Below, piece by piece: positions 25,131-37,500 of a stretch of DNA of 64,000 nt (position 1 is the first letter of the stretch; each line of letters begins with the position of its first letter). The position numbers were made by a program, and so were the translations under genes. The stretch is from Sciurus carolinensis (taxonomy: Eukaryota; Chordata; Mammalia; Rodentia; Sciuridae): assembly GCF_902686445.1 (NCBI RefSeq), contig NC_062220.1, forward strand, positions 110,904,643-110,968,642, in the 5' to 3' direction. A model generated the notes under the pieces. The model was given only the letters and a program-made list of their open reading frames with translations, was not told where the DNA came from and did not search any database.

Positions 25131-25835
25131 CCAAATGGTATCCTGAATAGGAACATCAAAAGAATATTTAATTAAGAACTAAGAAAATCTTAATGAAGTT
25201 TCTACTGTGTCAATATTGATTTATTTGTGGAGCCAAAAGTGCCATACTAACATAAATTGTTTAAAATAGAGACTAAAGTGTGAGTTATGTGGAATTTTTT
25301 TGCATTATCTTTGCCAAAAATCTGTCTAAACTACTCCAAAGTTTAAAAAAAAATTATTAAATGAAAATAATTCCAAAATCTTAGCATCCAAAGTAGCTTA
25401 GAGCACCTGATTATCTTCTCAGGGAATTCTTTATAAGTGCTTATCAATCCTGCTAATATAGCAGTATATCTGGCAGAACTTAATAAGTTAACTAATATTT
25501 GTGATTCAAGGACTCAGCACAATTAATTAATGAGTTGAACATTTTATATTAGGAAAAATGGGTTGCCAAGGAACAGAAAAACCCTTTGGTTTTAAAGCAA
25601 AATCTTTTTCTTTTAATATGAATAAGGGAAAACAGGAAATACAGATACAACTGAAAACTGTATTCCAAACCTGTGCTACATGGCAAAACACGCAGGAGTG
25701 TCTCCAAATATGTGTGCATATTGCTTTGTTTCTATGGCATATTTTATATCTAACCTACTGTATTTTATCCATTGTATATTAAAACATTATAAACACTATA
25801 TTCTTCTGATCTAAGCAGTTCATTGTTGAAATATT
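25131..25835. other. Unassigned stretch
   Basis: AT-rich; no gene or repeat recognised. The frame at 25558-25782 has no domain. Confidence 0.45.
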
Positions 25836-25839
25836 CATC

Positions 25840-26930
25840 CCACCGAAAGCAATATACAGATTCACTGTAATATGTATAAAAATATCAGTGAAATTTTTCA
25901 CAGATATAGAACAAAAGATCCTAAAATGTGTATGAAGTCACTTAAGACCCTGAATGACCAAAAAATTCTGAGATAGAAAATCAAGTTGGAGGCACTACAC
26001 TTCCTGATTTAAAAATTACATTACGGATTATAATAGTCTAAAAAACATTATATAGTACTATCACAAACATAGACACATAGACTAGTGGAACAGAATAAGT
26101 ACCCCAGAATCAAACCCAAACACATAATGCCAACTAATATTCAGTCAGGACACAATAGAATAAAGATTGTCTATTCCATCAAAGATGTTGGGAAAACCTG
26201 GATATCTACATTCAAAAGAAAGAAATTGGACCTATGTATCATATCATACACAAAAATCAACTTGAAATGGATAAAAGTCCTAAACATAAGAGACAAAACT
26301 GTAAAACCCATAGAAGGAAACGGGGAAAATGCTCCTCAAATTGGCATTAGCAATGAATTTTGGGGGTAACAATGAGACAGCACCCTCCAGATTTACAACT
26401 CAATAGTAGAAAAACAAATACCTGATTTAAAAGTGGGAAAAGAAGCTGAATAGATGTTTGTCCAAAGAAGACATAAACATGTCCAATGGATATATGAAAA
26501 GGGAATCTGTGTCACTAATTTTCAGGGAAATGTAAATAACCACTATAAAATACCACCTTACAGTGTTAGGATGGCTACTATCAAAAAGTCAAACAATAAA
26601 TATTGACAAGGGTGTAGAGAAAAGGAAATGTTTGTGTGTTTTTAGTGGGGATGGAGACTGATGCAGACACTACGGAAAACAGTAGAAAGGTTTCTAAATC
26701 CATTAAAAATAGAACTACCATATGACCCAGTGATCCCTCTTCTGAGTGTATACCCATAGCAAATGAAATCATCACCTGTGTATCTATATTCCCATGTTTA
26801 TTGCAACATTATTAACAAGATAACAGAAAATGGAACAACGGGAACAATATAAGCATTCACTGATGAAAGAATGATTTTGTACATATTTTACACATAAACA
26901 CACAGACCTCTCTTTTCAAGTCTAAAGAAT
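25840..26930 (+). mobile_element. Old LINE-1 ORF2 C-terminal part
   Basis: ORF2 landmarks in order: 'aaagcaatatacagattcac', 'cttcctgatttaaaaattac', 'catagactagtggaacagaa', 'agcaccctccagatttacaa', 'gtccaatggatatatgaaaa', 'accaccttacagtgttagga' and 'catatgacccagtgatccct'. Frames are broken throughout. The 94-residue frame at 26085-26369 is a surviving scrap of the ORF2 C-terminal half. Confidence 0.85.
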
Positions 26931-27210
26931 GATTTTTCTCATAAGTGGATGATGATACACAACAGGGGTCGGGGAGGAGGTAAGGAAAGAATGGAGGAAG
27001 GATGGATTGTGTGGAGGGAAATGAGGGGTGGGGAGGGAGTGGGGGAAGGAAAGATAATAGAATGAGAAAACATCATTACCCTATGTACAGGTATGATTAC
27101 GCAAACAGTGTAACACTACTTCGTGTACCACCAGAGAAACGAAAGTTGTACCCATTCGTGTATAATAAATCAGAATAAAAAATAAAAAGAAAACATAAAA
27201 AGAAAACATA
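26931..27210 (+). mobile_element. Sciurid-type LINE-1 3'UTR and tail
   Basis: 'tctcataagtggatgatgat', a G-rich purine tract (26964-27050), 'catcattaccctatgtacag' and 'tgtataataaatcagaataa', ending in A-rich sequence with a repeated 'agaaaacataaa'. This is the same 3'UTR type as at 34850-35060 and 47824-48080, and may be a separate insertion into the older L1. Confidence 0.75.
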
Positions 27211-27214
27211 AAAA

Positions 27215-27297
27215 GAACTGGGGATGTGGCTCAGTGGTTAAGCACCCCTGGGTTCAATCCCTGGTACCAAAAAAATGAAAAAAAATTAAAAAAACAT
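27215..27297 (+). mobile_element. ID-type SINE
   Basis: 'actggggatgtggctcagtg' (A-box half) and 'ctgggttcaatccctggtac' (B-box half) followed by an A-rich tail. tRNA-derived, internal pol III promoter type. Confidence 0.85.
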
Positions 27298-27299
27298 AT

Positions 27300-27570
27300 G
27301 ACCTTATATATAACCTATATTTTATATTTAAATACATTATATTAATTTTTTATATAAATATATATTTTGTATGTGTAAAGCTTCATTTAATATATACTTT
27401 ATAAATAACTTAAAATATTTTATTTTTAGATATTTAATTTGTATATATAAAATAGTTTATATATTAAATGGAGTATTATACATGTTAAATATATTTTATA
27501 TAATATATAAATTGAGTATTAAATAAAATATATCTTAGATTTACATATAAACTGAACTATTATTTTACAT
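27300..27570. repeat. AT-rich low-complexity tract
   Basis: About 270 bp of almost pure A/T ('tatatttaaatacattatat' style) without a constant period. Possibly a decayed TA-rich satellite that grew from the neighbouring L1 or SINE tail. Confidence 0.8.
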
Positions 27571-27732
27571 ATATTTTTATACCTGAAACATAGTGCTATT
27601 TAGACTTAAAAATGGAGATCCTGCCATATACCACAATATGAGATGAACTTAGAGGACATTATACTAAGTGAAATAAGCCAGACACAGAATGAAAAATATT
27701 CAAAATCTCAGTTACATAAAAAATGTATATTT

Positions 27733-27900
27733 GGAGCGGGGGTTGTGGCTCACAGTGGTAGAGCACTTGCCTAGCACGTGTGAGGCACTGAGTTTGATCC
27801 TCAGCACCACATAGAAAAATAAATAAAATAAATTTTAAAAAGTAAATAAAATACAGGTATTGTGTCCATCTACAGCTAAAACAATATTTTAAAAAAGAGA
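27733..27900 (+). mobile_element. ID SINE with long tail module
   Basis: 'gggggttgtggctcacagtg', 'gtagagcacttgcctagcac' and 'gatcctcagcaccacata' define the body. The tail contains 'ggtattgtgtccatctacag', the extension typical of sciurid ID elements. Confidence 0.93.
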
Positions 27901-28107
27901 TATATATTTTAAAATAATGTAAAATGTATGTATACTATTGGAAAATAAACAGTGGTTACCAGGAGTGAGGTTAATGGATGAAGAGATATAGGTTAGAGAA
28001 TGCAAAGATGCAGATCTGGGGATCTAATGTATAACATTAAGGACTATAGGCAACAAAACTGTACTGTATTTGTGATTCCTGCTAAATAAATGTATGCTCT
28101 TGCCATA

Positions 28108-28140
28108 TACACACACACACACGCATGCACACACAAGCAC
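28108..28140. repeat. (CA)n microsatellite, imperfect
   Basis: CA-rich run interrupted by 'cgcatgcac', inside an L1 3'UTR. Confidence 0.85.
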
Positions 28141-28239
28141 ACAATGGTAACTATGTATGATAAGGGACAGGTTAATTTTCTTCACTATTGTAATTGTATC
28201 AACATATTGTGTACCTTAAATACACAGAATCAATTTTAC

Positions 28240-29220
28240 CTTAAAAAGAATTTTTCAAAATTATTTTATCATGTTTCACATGTAGCTGCTTGTCAGCACT
28301 TCTCTTTTTACATTATGTTCATTTATTATCTGTATAGCAGGATAGGTTTCTGTATTCATTTGATTATGCTTCACATTTCTCTTATAAATAAAACCACATG
28401 AGATATAGGTAACAAAGAATCCTGAATGTTTACTTATGTGGTCCACCCAGAACTCATTAATAAAGGGGAAGATACACCAACTACAATTTGAAAACTCTAC
28501 ATATGGAGGATAAATTATTGATATTAGGTCATATTATATTATGAAAAACAGAAGAAAAAAAAAACACAGAAAGTTAGATTGAGAGATCTGAAGCTATTAT
28601 TTAGGCTTCATAGTCTTGTTGTCCAAATAGGTGGACAGAATTAGGATTTAATGAACATCTAAAGATCAGTGCCACAACAGAACTGATAATTTGCCATACT
28701 GTTCAGACTACTTAATTCATAGAGTCATCCAGCAAACACAATGAGCACTCACTCTGCATCTGACATTGCAGAGGTCCTGTGAATATACAGGTAAACTGGT
28801 CAAATCCCTACCATTTAGGACCTTAAGCTGGAAATAATCTTGGGATCCCTTCACCATTTTCTACTTGCTGTGTTCTCTGGAATCTAGGAAAGTAGGGTTA
28901 CTTTGCTTTCACATCTGTCTGTGATATTTTGTCCTCATCTAGGAATTTGCTTGCTCTAGTGTAAAACATGATTCAGAAATGCATCAATAACATTATTCTG
29001 GTAAAGAACATATTTTAGTCTGCTGAACGCTCTTGCTTGGTTAATTGGAAATTTTCAGTAAAAGCACTCTAAAAAATGTCTTTATTAAGAAAGTGCATAA
29101 TTTATTTGCTTTTCAAGCCTTCCTCAATTCTTACAAATTTATTTATGGAAGAATGATTTTCTTATATACTTAGTATACACTATAGGGTAAACTGTTAAAG
29201 TAAATATTTTATTGCAATAT
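28240..29220. other. Mostly unassigned stretch
   Basis: No gene recognised. 28735-28830 ('caaacacaatgagcactcac', 'aaatccctaccatttaggac') faintly resembles a common ancient LINE/MIR-related consensus ('tattgagcacctactatgtg', 'aaaatccctgccct'); I do not call it as a separate feature. Confidence 0.4.
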
Positions 29221-29224
29221 ATAG

Positions 29225-29455
29225 TACTGACTAGGAATCTACGCTTTTGAAGCAAACAGATTTGGGTTTATGCTCTAGCTCTCTCAAATAATTGAGCTCT
29301 GTAACTGAAAATAGTCACTAAATCTTTATATTCTTTACTTTTTTTAAAAAATCAAGATTAATAGCATTCATTTGTGAATTAAATGATGTAAGTATATAAA
29401 GCTTTTAGCACAGTCTCTGGCAGGAATATTGCTCAATATGTTAGCTCTCATTACG
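29225..29455 (+). repeat. MIR SINE, nearly full length
   Basis: Order matches MIR: 'caaacagatttgggtttatg', 'aaaatagtcactaaatcttt', 'attcatttgtgaattaaatg', 'aaagcttttagcacagtctc' and 'tggcaggaatattgctcaat'. It is strongly diverged. Confidence 0.75.
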
Positions 29456-32325
29456 AGTAAAACTTGAGGACCTTTTCAAAACCATAATTGTAAAACCTAT
29501 AAGAAGATTTTAGAGAAATAAGAGGGGTGAGTGAAGCCCATAAAATGCAAAATTTACTAATTTATTAAATACAGGACCTTGAGGGTGAGTTATATATTAA
29601 ATGTCTCAATGAAATTTTCATAAAATTTAAGAAATAAAAATAGTAGAGTGAAATAATTTTGCAATATTGTTATTAAATGAAAAGAATAACTGGTTCCTTG
29701 TGAACTACCTGAATTTTGTCAGACACATAAAATGTAGTCTTTTTAAATAAATGTAATAATGCTATAATTAATTTTATCAAAAAGGAAAGAAGTTCCAGAG
29801 GTAATGACTACTTGCAATATGATATGTTGTAATAGTTCATTTTAGCCTAACAATGGGTTGAATTTTACATAATAATCTGAGTTCTTATTTAGGGGCAGTA
29901 GTAGAAATGTTCATATAAATAGCTCATCTGTGTCTTTTACATAGAGAACATTAAAAATGACTTATGCTGCCTTTTATTCTTCCAGGGTTTGCCTGGAAGA
30001 ATATAATTACACAAAGGCAGGGTTTGCCTTTTCTGATTACCTGATCAGCCCACTTTTTATTCAGACAAGGAGGATTAAATAATTTCCCTTTTTCTTCCGA
30101 CTGAAGAAAAACCATAACTAAACTTCCTTCCAATATGAAGAATATACATTTCATAGGATTTAAAACATGTTTGTATATATGTATAGATCTATTTTGTGAT
30201 CATTCTGACTTATTTTTTTTAGCTTTTTATAAGGCAGTTCACATTTTTGAATGGAGATACAAATCATGCATCAATCTGTAATGTATAAAAGAACAGCAAA
30301 ATTTCCTTTGCCATATGCTTTATGTTGATATAAAAACAAAAATAAATGTTCATTACTTATATCTTTGCTGCAAAATGTTCATTATTTACTTAAATCAAAA
30401 CTATGTTTTATCAGCTATATTGTCGTCGTTTAGCTAGATAAGAAAGTTTAGATTACATTAAAGTGATCCCTGTGTCTGATCCATCAGGCTATTTCTAGCA
30501 ACAAACATAAACCCTTAACAGTTCAGCTTCTACACTTTGAGTAGTTGCAGTTGAAATAGAGACACTGCACAAAGACAAAAGGAACCTGGAGAAATTTGAA
30601 TTATTTTACCATTGAAATACTAATTAGGATTTTTGTTTATTAAAAAAAAAAATCACAGCTCACATTTTAATTTGTGATAACCTTCATGGCAGATTTTTAA
30701 AAATTGTTTAATTTCAATTAATTTTCAGATAGGCAGTATGCTTTACAAGATTCACTGAATTATGTGCACAGTACCAGAATTATGTGCCTGCTTTCTGTGG
30801 TGGATCTGCTCAGAGTCAGCAGCATCTGGAAGATCTCTCTTTTTTTATTTTTAGTTTTATAGCAATGCCAGGGTAGCATCAGGGAATGTGTTCAGAATGT
30901 TTATAAATAAGTGAAGGAAATAACTTTGAAATCAGCAGCTGTTCAGATACATGCATCTGTTTAAGTGAATAGAAGCATACATCTCTCTAGTAAAAAGAGA
31001 TTCTGAATATAACTCAGGCTCTAAGCATTAGAAACAAGACACTACCTATTTTTAAATGTTAAGTAAATTGCCACAAAAGCTGCCCAGCTGGCCAAAGACA
31101 TTGCTACTTGAGAATTGACTATTACTTGAAGAAACATGGCAATTATGCAATAAAATCACCATCCAGTATAATGAACTGAACACCTTGATATTTAGCATTC
31201 TGTCCTCATGACTAAATGATAATTTTCTTTTTTTTGACACACTTGTACTTTTCAGCACCAAATATAAAATTTCACGTTTCATTGTATTTTGAAATGATTT
31301 GTCTTAAATAAAATATTACTTTTCGTTAGAATTGGACTTACGTGCTTTTTTTATTAGCCAAAGAATAATATCTTCAAATGTATGGTTAAAATAGCCATAT
31401 GGTATGTATAAATAAAGTAAAACATGGGCACAAATAGAAAAGTCTGAAGAAAAACAAGTTGGCTTCCAAAACTACCACTTATGAACTTAGAAATTGACTT
31501 AACCTCTATGATGGTATTTTTCAATGCATTGCTTTCCATCCAGAAAGTCATTCAAATTAAAAGTGCAGCAGTGGGCTCATGATCATTAATATTTTTTATT
31601 CTTACCATGTTCCCAATCATCCTAGTGTATCTGGTTTAATAAAATGTATAATGATATTATGAAGATTCAGTTAAACTGGTAGCCAGATAGCTATACTTTG
31701 CACTTTTGGGGTGTGGTATTGCTCTGAATCAGCACCCTGTAGCCAAAATTCATGATTCCAAGAATTGAGAATAGCAAATGAAAGAGGTACCAACTCCTAT
31801 TACTGCTGGTTATATACTAGAAAAACATTTGCTTCCCCTCACTATGTGCTTGTGCTCTGCTGACCTACAGGATCTATTCCTAAAAGGAGAAATGCTTTCA
31901 CCAGGAGACAAAGCAGTGATTCTAATGAAGTGGAAGTTAAGAGTGCCATTCAGTGTCTTTAGGTTTCTCATGCCTCTCAATCAAAAGACATAAAAAGGAA
32001 GTTACTATGCTAGTAGGGGTGATCAATTATGATACTAAGGATAAATTGAGTGTTATTCCACAATAGAGGTGAAAAAAGTATGTGTTGAATACAGGAGCCT
32101 CTTAGGGTACCTTTTTCTATAACCACGCCTCTTGCTTAAAGTCAATGAAACCCTGTAATGACTCAATCCAGGCAGGACTTTAGTGACACAGATCCACATG
32201 AAATGAAGGTCATTCTCCCAGGGACCTATGAATGTACTTGCCAGCCTCCATAATTGTGGGAGTTCTCCCTCTCTGTTGCCATCTTACATACATACAGCAA
32301 ATGAGTTTTGTCAAAGACTGAGGGC
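29456..32325. other. Unassigned AT-rich stretch
   Basis: Nearly 2.9 kb with no recognised gene or repeat. The minus-strand frames at 29951-30154, 31052-31282 and 31354-31551, and the plus frame at 31778-31993, have no recognisable family and no supporting splice structure. If a conserved noncoding element exists in the first half of the window, this is one of the larger candidate gaps. Confidence 0.45.
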
Positions 32326-32329
32326 AATG

Positions 32330-32945
32330 CAAAGGAGCAAAAGCAGACCTTTCAACAAATGGTGCTGGAACAGCTGAATATCTATGTGTAGAACATATAT
32401 AATATGAAGGACTGATATCCCAAACCTACAAATCAGTCTTAAAACTCAACAATAAGACAATTTAAAAATGTGCTAAGGATCTGGACCCATGCATCACCAA
32501 AGATGCACAGATGGCAACTAAGCATATCAAGAGACATTCAATATCACATGCCATTATGGAATGACAATTTGAAATGACCATGATAGTACATGCCTACTAG
32601 GATGACAAGAATACAAAACATTGACAACAACAAATTCTGGTGAGGATGTGGATCAAAAGGAATTTAGTTCATCACTGGTGAAATTGTGAAGTGGTGCAGT
32701 CTGGAGGATGGGCAAGTACATACAAAACTAGTATGCTATCACCATATAACCCAGCAATCATGCTCCTAGAGAGTTACCAAAATAGATTGAAAACTTATGT
32801 TCACAAACAACCTTGGCAAAAATTAAAAAATATAACAGTGCTATTCATAATTGTCAAAACTTGGTAGCAATCAGGATTTTCCTTAACAGGTGTATGTTCA
32901 AACTATTGTACATTTATAAAATGGAATATTATATAGAATTAAAAA
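32330..32945 (+). mobile_element. Old LINE-1 ORF2 C-terminal fragment
   Basis: 'cttcaacaaatggtgctgg'-type landmark ('tttcaacaaatggtgctgga'), 'aaactcaacaataagacaat', 'aagagacattcaatatcaca', 'caacaaattctggtgaggat' and 'tttataaaatggaatattat'. A 3'-region L1M piece with all frames broken. Confidence 0.8.
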
Positions 32946-33454
32946 GAAAAGATCTCCAGTGGTTTCAGCAAAACAATGTAGTAGAAAGATCCAAGTCTCT
33001 GTTCCTCTATGAAAACATTCTTTTTAAACATCAATAAACTGACTACAATAAACTCATAGGAGCTGTGATATATATACTCAAAGGTCAGTAGCAACCAAAT
33101 AAACATCAAATTTAAAAAATACCACATTAAATATAATAATAAATGTCATGGTTTTTAAGTATATTTTTGTGCATCCATTCCCAGGCATTGCATAGTCTTG
33201 GATAGGAGACAGTAGTGTAGAGACCAGTTCCTTCATGCAAACCAGAGGCAGCAGATCATCATTGGATTGCAACATTTTAACATGTATAGGAGCTGCCCAA
33301 AGCACAGGTTGCTGTCTCATGTCTCAGATGAGAGACAAAGATCACTGCTATTGAAAACTACGGGAGGAGTACAGACTAGTAGTTACCTGAAGCAAACTTT
33401 TATACTTGAAAATGTATAATGGAAGTCTGAAGAGAAATTTGGGTAATGTTTTAG

Positions 33455-33885
33455 ACAGTTTTTTTTTTTGCTTCTCTGACCAAAAGACCCAATTAGAACG
33501 ATGTTACAGGAGCAAAAGTTTATTTGATTGATGGTTTCAGAGGTCTCAGACCTTAGATGGCAAACTCCATTGCTCTGGGCCTGAGGTGAGGCAGAATATC
33601 ATGGTGGAAATGTATGATGGAGGTAAGCAGGTTAGAACACATGCACCAAGGAAAGAGAGGAAGAGAGAGAGGGAGAGAAAAAGAGAGAGAGAGAAAGATA
33701 GAGAGAGAGAGAGTGCTGTGCTCACCAGAGACAAAACATAAACCCAATGGCACATCCCTCAGAAACCTCCTTCTTCCAGCCAAATCCTACCTGCCTAGAG
33801 TTACTGTCCAGTTAATCCATATCACTGGATTAATACACTGATTAGGTTAAGATTTTCATAACTCAATCATGTCACCTCTAAACTT
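33455..33885 (-). mobile_element. MaLR LTR (rodent MT/ORR1-like), minus strand
   Basis: On the plus strand: 'ttgcttctctgaccaaaaga', 'aaaagtttatttgattgatg', 'gtttcagaggtctcagacct', 'tgctctgggcctgaggtgag' and 'caatcatgtcacctctaaac', the antisense order of a rodent MaLR LTR with AATAAA (complement in 'gtttattt'). A GA tract (33654-33712) has expanded inside it and creates the Ser/Leu-rich antisense frames at 33546-33783. Confidence 0.75.
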
Positions 33886-33889
33886 TCTT

Positions 33890-34663
33890 TCTTTTCTGCA
33901 TCTTAAAGAAGAAAAAATAGGTCCAATCTTCAACTTGTTGGCTTAGGATATCAGACTTCCTTAACAGGACTCCCATAGCACAAGAAATAAAAGTAAGAAT
34001 CAACAACTGGGATAAGATTCAAACTAAATAGCTTTCTCTCAGCAAAGAAAACTATTAGCAATGCGAAGAGAGAGCCTACAGAGTGGGAGAAAATCTTTGC
34101 CACTCATACTTCAGATAGAGCACTAATTTCCAGAATCTATAAAGAACTCAAAAAACTACACCAAGAATACAAATAACCCAATCAATGAATGGGCTAAGGA
34201 TATGAAAAGATGCTTCACAGAAGAAGATCTACAAGCAATCAACAAACATATGAAAAAATGTTCACTATCTTTAGTAATAAGAGAAATGCAAATCAAAACT
34301 ACATTAAGATTCCATCTCACCCCAATTAAAATGGCGATTATCAAGAATACAAGCAACAATAGGTGTTGGCGAGGATGTGGGGAAAAAGGTATACTCATAC
34401 ATTGCCGGTGGGGCTGCAAATTAGTGCAGCCACTCTGAAAAGCAGTGTGGAGATTCCTTAGAAAACTTGGAATGGACCCACCATTTGACCCAGCTAACCC
34501 ACTCCTCGGCCTATATGCAAAGGACTTAAAATCAGCATACTACAGAGATACAGCCACATCAATGTTCATAGCTGCTTAATTCACAATAGCCAGACTGTGG
34601 AACCAACCTAGACGACCTTCAGTTGATGAATGGATAAAGAAACTGTGATATATATATATATAT

Positions 34664-34696
<33 letters not shown>

Positions 34697-35095
34697 TACA
34701 CATACACAATGGAATATTACTCAGCTCTAAAGAATAATAAAATGATGGCATTTGCAGGCAAATGGATGAAATTGGAGAATATCATGCTAAGTGAGATTAG
34801 CCAATCTCAAAAATCCAAGAGACGAATGATCTCACTGATAAGCGCATGATGACACATAATGGGGGGTGGGAGGGGTGCAAGAATGGAGGAAGGAAGGACT
34901 GTATAGAGGGAAAAGAGGGATAGGAGGGGTGGGGGAAGGAAAAATAATGGAATGAATCAAACATCATTACCCTATGTAAATGTATGATTACGCAAATGGT
35001 ATGCTGTTACTCCATGTACAAACAGAAACAACATGTATCCCATTTGTTTACAATAAAAATAAATTTAAAAAATAAATAAAATAAAATAAAAAGCA
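33890..35095 (+). mobile_element. 5'-truncated sciurid LINE-1 with poly-A tail
   Basis: Starts within ORF2 ('aggtccaatcttcaacttgt') and runs through the ORF2 C-terminus, the 3'UTR with purine tract (34860-34945) and an A-rich tail (35045-35095). It is about the same subfamily as the copy at 43540-48080. Frames are broken (for example 'ctctgaaaagcagtg' changes a Trp codon to a stop). The frame at 34202-34438 keeps the ORF2 C-terminal zinc-knuckle-like cluster with Cys and His ('[14 protein letters not shown]'). An expanded TA tract sits near the ORF2 end. No clear target duplication was found. Confidence 0.9.
34649..34692. repeat. (TA)n microsatellite inside L1
   Basis: 'gtgatatatatatatatatt' and then further TA units and 'cacacacatacacatacaca' occupy the place where other copies have the short 'gcatatatatacaatgg' (47670-47690). 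The repeat therefore expanded from a short TATATA already present in the L1. Confidence 0.9.
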
Positions 35096-35099
35096 TTGT

Positions 35100-36190
35100 T
35101 TATTGAGAAAAAATGTAACACACTAACCCTAGCAAGATATTTGCTTAGGAAACAGAATGCCATTACTCAGGCTGATTCTGAGTTAATGAGTCAAAGCCTA
35201 CAACAGCACAGATAAAGTCTGCAAAGACTGAGAGAAATTCCTTTTTTTTCAATAGCCTAATTTTCAGAAACACAACTGACACACACAAAATTATAAGTTA
35301 TAAATTAAATAGGAAATATGGCTGATTCTAAGGAAGAAAATTCTTAGAAACTGTTCTTGGAGAAATGCAAATATCATAATTTTTGAACATAAAAGTTAAA
35401 GCAGCTATGTAAAATATGTGCAGTAACATAAGTGAAAATATTAAACAGAACATGTTAAGCAGATATAGACAGAATAAAATTGAATGAGGAAGTCATACAA
35501 ATAAAATGATAAAATAAACAAAACATAACAATTACAAAAGAATAGAATTTCTGAAAATAAAAAAATTAATTACTGAACTGAAGAAGTCACTCATTGCAAG
35601 GGTTCAACAGAAAATTTGAACAGAAAAACAAAAGAACCACCAAACTTGAATATAAAACATTTGCAGTTATCATATCTAAAGAATAAAAAGAAAAAGAGAA
35701 TAAAGAAAACTGAATGAAGACTAAGGAACTTGTAACCCACCATTAAGTAGGAAAATACACACATGATCAAAGTGCCAGAAGAATAAAAAAGTATCAAAGT
35801 TATCATTTGAAGAAAAATGGATGAAAACATCTCAATTGTGATGAAATTTAAAAAAAAATTTGGTTGTAGATGGACATAATAAATTTATTTATTTATTTAT
35901 TTGTTTATTTATTTATTTATTTATTTTTATGTGGTGCTGAGGATTGAACCCAGTGCCTTACACATGCAAGGCAAGCGCTCTACCACTGAGCTAGAGCCCC
36001 AGCCCAGTGATGAAATGTTTGAATTTACAAATTCAAGAATCTCAACAAACAGTGGGTAGAAAAACCCATAAAGAACAACAAAATACATTATAACCCAGTT
36101 GTTGAAAGACAAAGACAAAGAGATACCCTTGAAAGCAGCAAGATAAAAGTGATCCTGAAGATCACATACAAGAATCCTCAATAAGATTAT
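35100..36190 (+). mobile_element. Old LINE-1 ORF1-region fragment
   Basis: 'gtcaaagcctacaacagcac'-like start; then 'aaatttctgaaaataaaaaa', 'ggttcaacagaaaatttgaa', 'gagataccttg'-type ('agagatacccttgaaagcag') and 'caagataaaagtgatcctga' match the ORF1-region text of old mammalian L1. An ID SINE at 35862-36005 interrupts it. No frame survives. Confidence 0.6.
35862..36005 (-). mobile_element. ID SINE, minus strand
   Basis: 'ttggttgtagatggacataa', a TTTA-rich antisense tail, then 'ggattgaacccagtgcctta', 'gcgctctaccactgagctag' and 'agccccagccc'. A well-preserved body indicates a fairly young copy. Confidence 0.93.
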
Positions 36191-36199
36191 CCACATTGT

Positions 36200-36950
36200 T
36201 ATAAATGACAGAACTTCATTCTTTTTATTCCTGAATATTATTTCATTGTTTATATATATCACACTTTATGCATTCATTGGTTAGTATTATTGGCTATTTT
36301 GAATATGCTATGAGGAACATGGACGATCTCTTTGACATACTGATTTAGATATATATCCAGTAGTGAAATTGCTGGATTGTGTGATAGTTCTATATTTAAT
36401 TTTTTTAAGGAATTTACAGATATTTCCATAATGGTGGTTCTAATTCTGTTTTTTATTTGCAGTTCCATGATGATTCTGAGGTTGAACATTAGTTCATCTT
36501 TTGGTTATTTGTACAATTTTTTTTGTTTGGTTTTGAACTCTTGGGTACTTATCCACAGAGTCACATCCCCAACCCTTTTATATTTTATTTAAGGACAGGG
36601 ACTCCTAAGTTACTTAGGACCTTGACAAGTTACTGAGACTGGCTTTGAATTTGCAATCCTTCTGCCTCACCCTCCTGAGCCACTGGGATTACAGGCATGT
36701 GCCACTGTGCCCTGCTTATTTGTATGTCTTCTTTCAAGAAATGTCTATTTAGCTCTATGGTTCCCTTCCCCCTCCTTTTTTTTTTTGTTTTTTTTTGTTT
36801 TTTTTTTTTTTGGTTGTTTGAGGTTTTAATATATTAATTCCTTATTAAATGTATAATTTACAAATATATTTTGCTATATTATATCTCATCTCTCACTCTG
36901 TTAATCTTCTTTCCTGTGCAGATAAATTTGACTCTTTGAGGAGTTTTTTA
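36200..36950 (-). mobile_element. Old LINE-1 3' region, minus strand, split by a SINE
   Basis: 'cattctttttattcctgaat', 'tgaatatgctatgaggaaca' and 'ttgctggattgtgtgatagt' are antisense ORF2-end/3'UTR landmarks. 'tgtcttctttcaagaaatgt' continues after the SINE at 36521-36716. A T-rich/G-rich patch lies at 36770-36825. Confidence 0.7.
36521..36716 (-). mobile_element. B1-dID composite SINE, minus strand
   Basis: 'cagagtcacatccccaaccc', 'gaggacctt'-region ('cttaggaccttgacaagtta'), 'gagactggctttgaatttgc' and 'ccactgggattacaggcatg'. Splits the old L1. Confidence 0.88.
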
Positions 36951-36954
36951 AAGA

Positions 36955-37500
36955 GCATTATGGGAAGTGAAATAATCCAGGCAGAGAAAGATAAATATTG
37001 TATGATCTCATTCACATGTGGAATATAAAACGGTTAATCACATAGAAATTGAGTGTAGATTTTTTTTTCCAGTGTTAGGGATCAGATCCAGGGTCATATG
37101 CATGTTAGACAAGTGCTCTACTTTTGAATTAAATCCCAGTTTGAAGTTGGCAGTGGAATGGACACAGGTCAGGGAATATATGAGGAAGCAGAAATGGGAG
37201 GAGCTGATATGTCTACTAAGTTATAGTTAGGAGTAAGAAATAATTCTGTTGTGATTTTTCATAGTAGGGAGATATAATGATAACATAATGATGATATAAT
37301 GATATATGATAATGTACAATATATTTTAAAAGTTAGAATGAAGGAGTTTGAATGTTTTCACCACAAAAAAAAAAAATGATCAAGGATTGAGGAGATAGAC
37401 CATGCTCACCCTGATTTTAATGTTATATAATGTACATGTGTATCAGATTGTCATGATATCTCATAAATCTGTTCAATATTTGCTTTTACATATAAGTTAA
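36955..37500 (+). mobile_element. Old LINE-1 3'UTR with nested ID SINE
   Basis: 'gaagtgaaataatccaggca' and 'gatctcattcacatgtggaa' are the L1 ORF2 end. A minus-strand ID fragment lies at about 37055-37140 ('gttagggatcagatccaggg', 'gacaagtgctctacttttga'). 'tgttatataatgtacatgtg' follows near the 3' end. Confidence 0.6.

Larger units (their letters stand above)
27600..28235 (+). mobile_element. LINE-1 (L1MA-like) ORF2 end and 3'UTR
   Basis: 'actaagtgaaataagccaga' and 'cacagaatgaaaaatattca' mark the ORF2 end. 'gtggttaccaggagtgaggt', 'taaggactataggcaacaaa' and 'caacatattgtgtaccttaa' mark the 3'UTR. An ID SINE interrupts it at 27733-27900, and a (CA)n run grows inside it at 28108-28140. Confidence 0.8.

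Noticed and set aside
33546..33841. Ser/Leu-rich and Arg/Glu-rich frames over the GA tract
   Set aside because: Shadows of a GA microsatellite inside a MaLR LTR. The same reasoning covers 49565-49868, 52148-52468 and 53695-53892.
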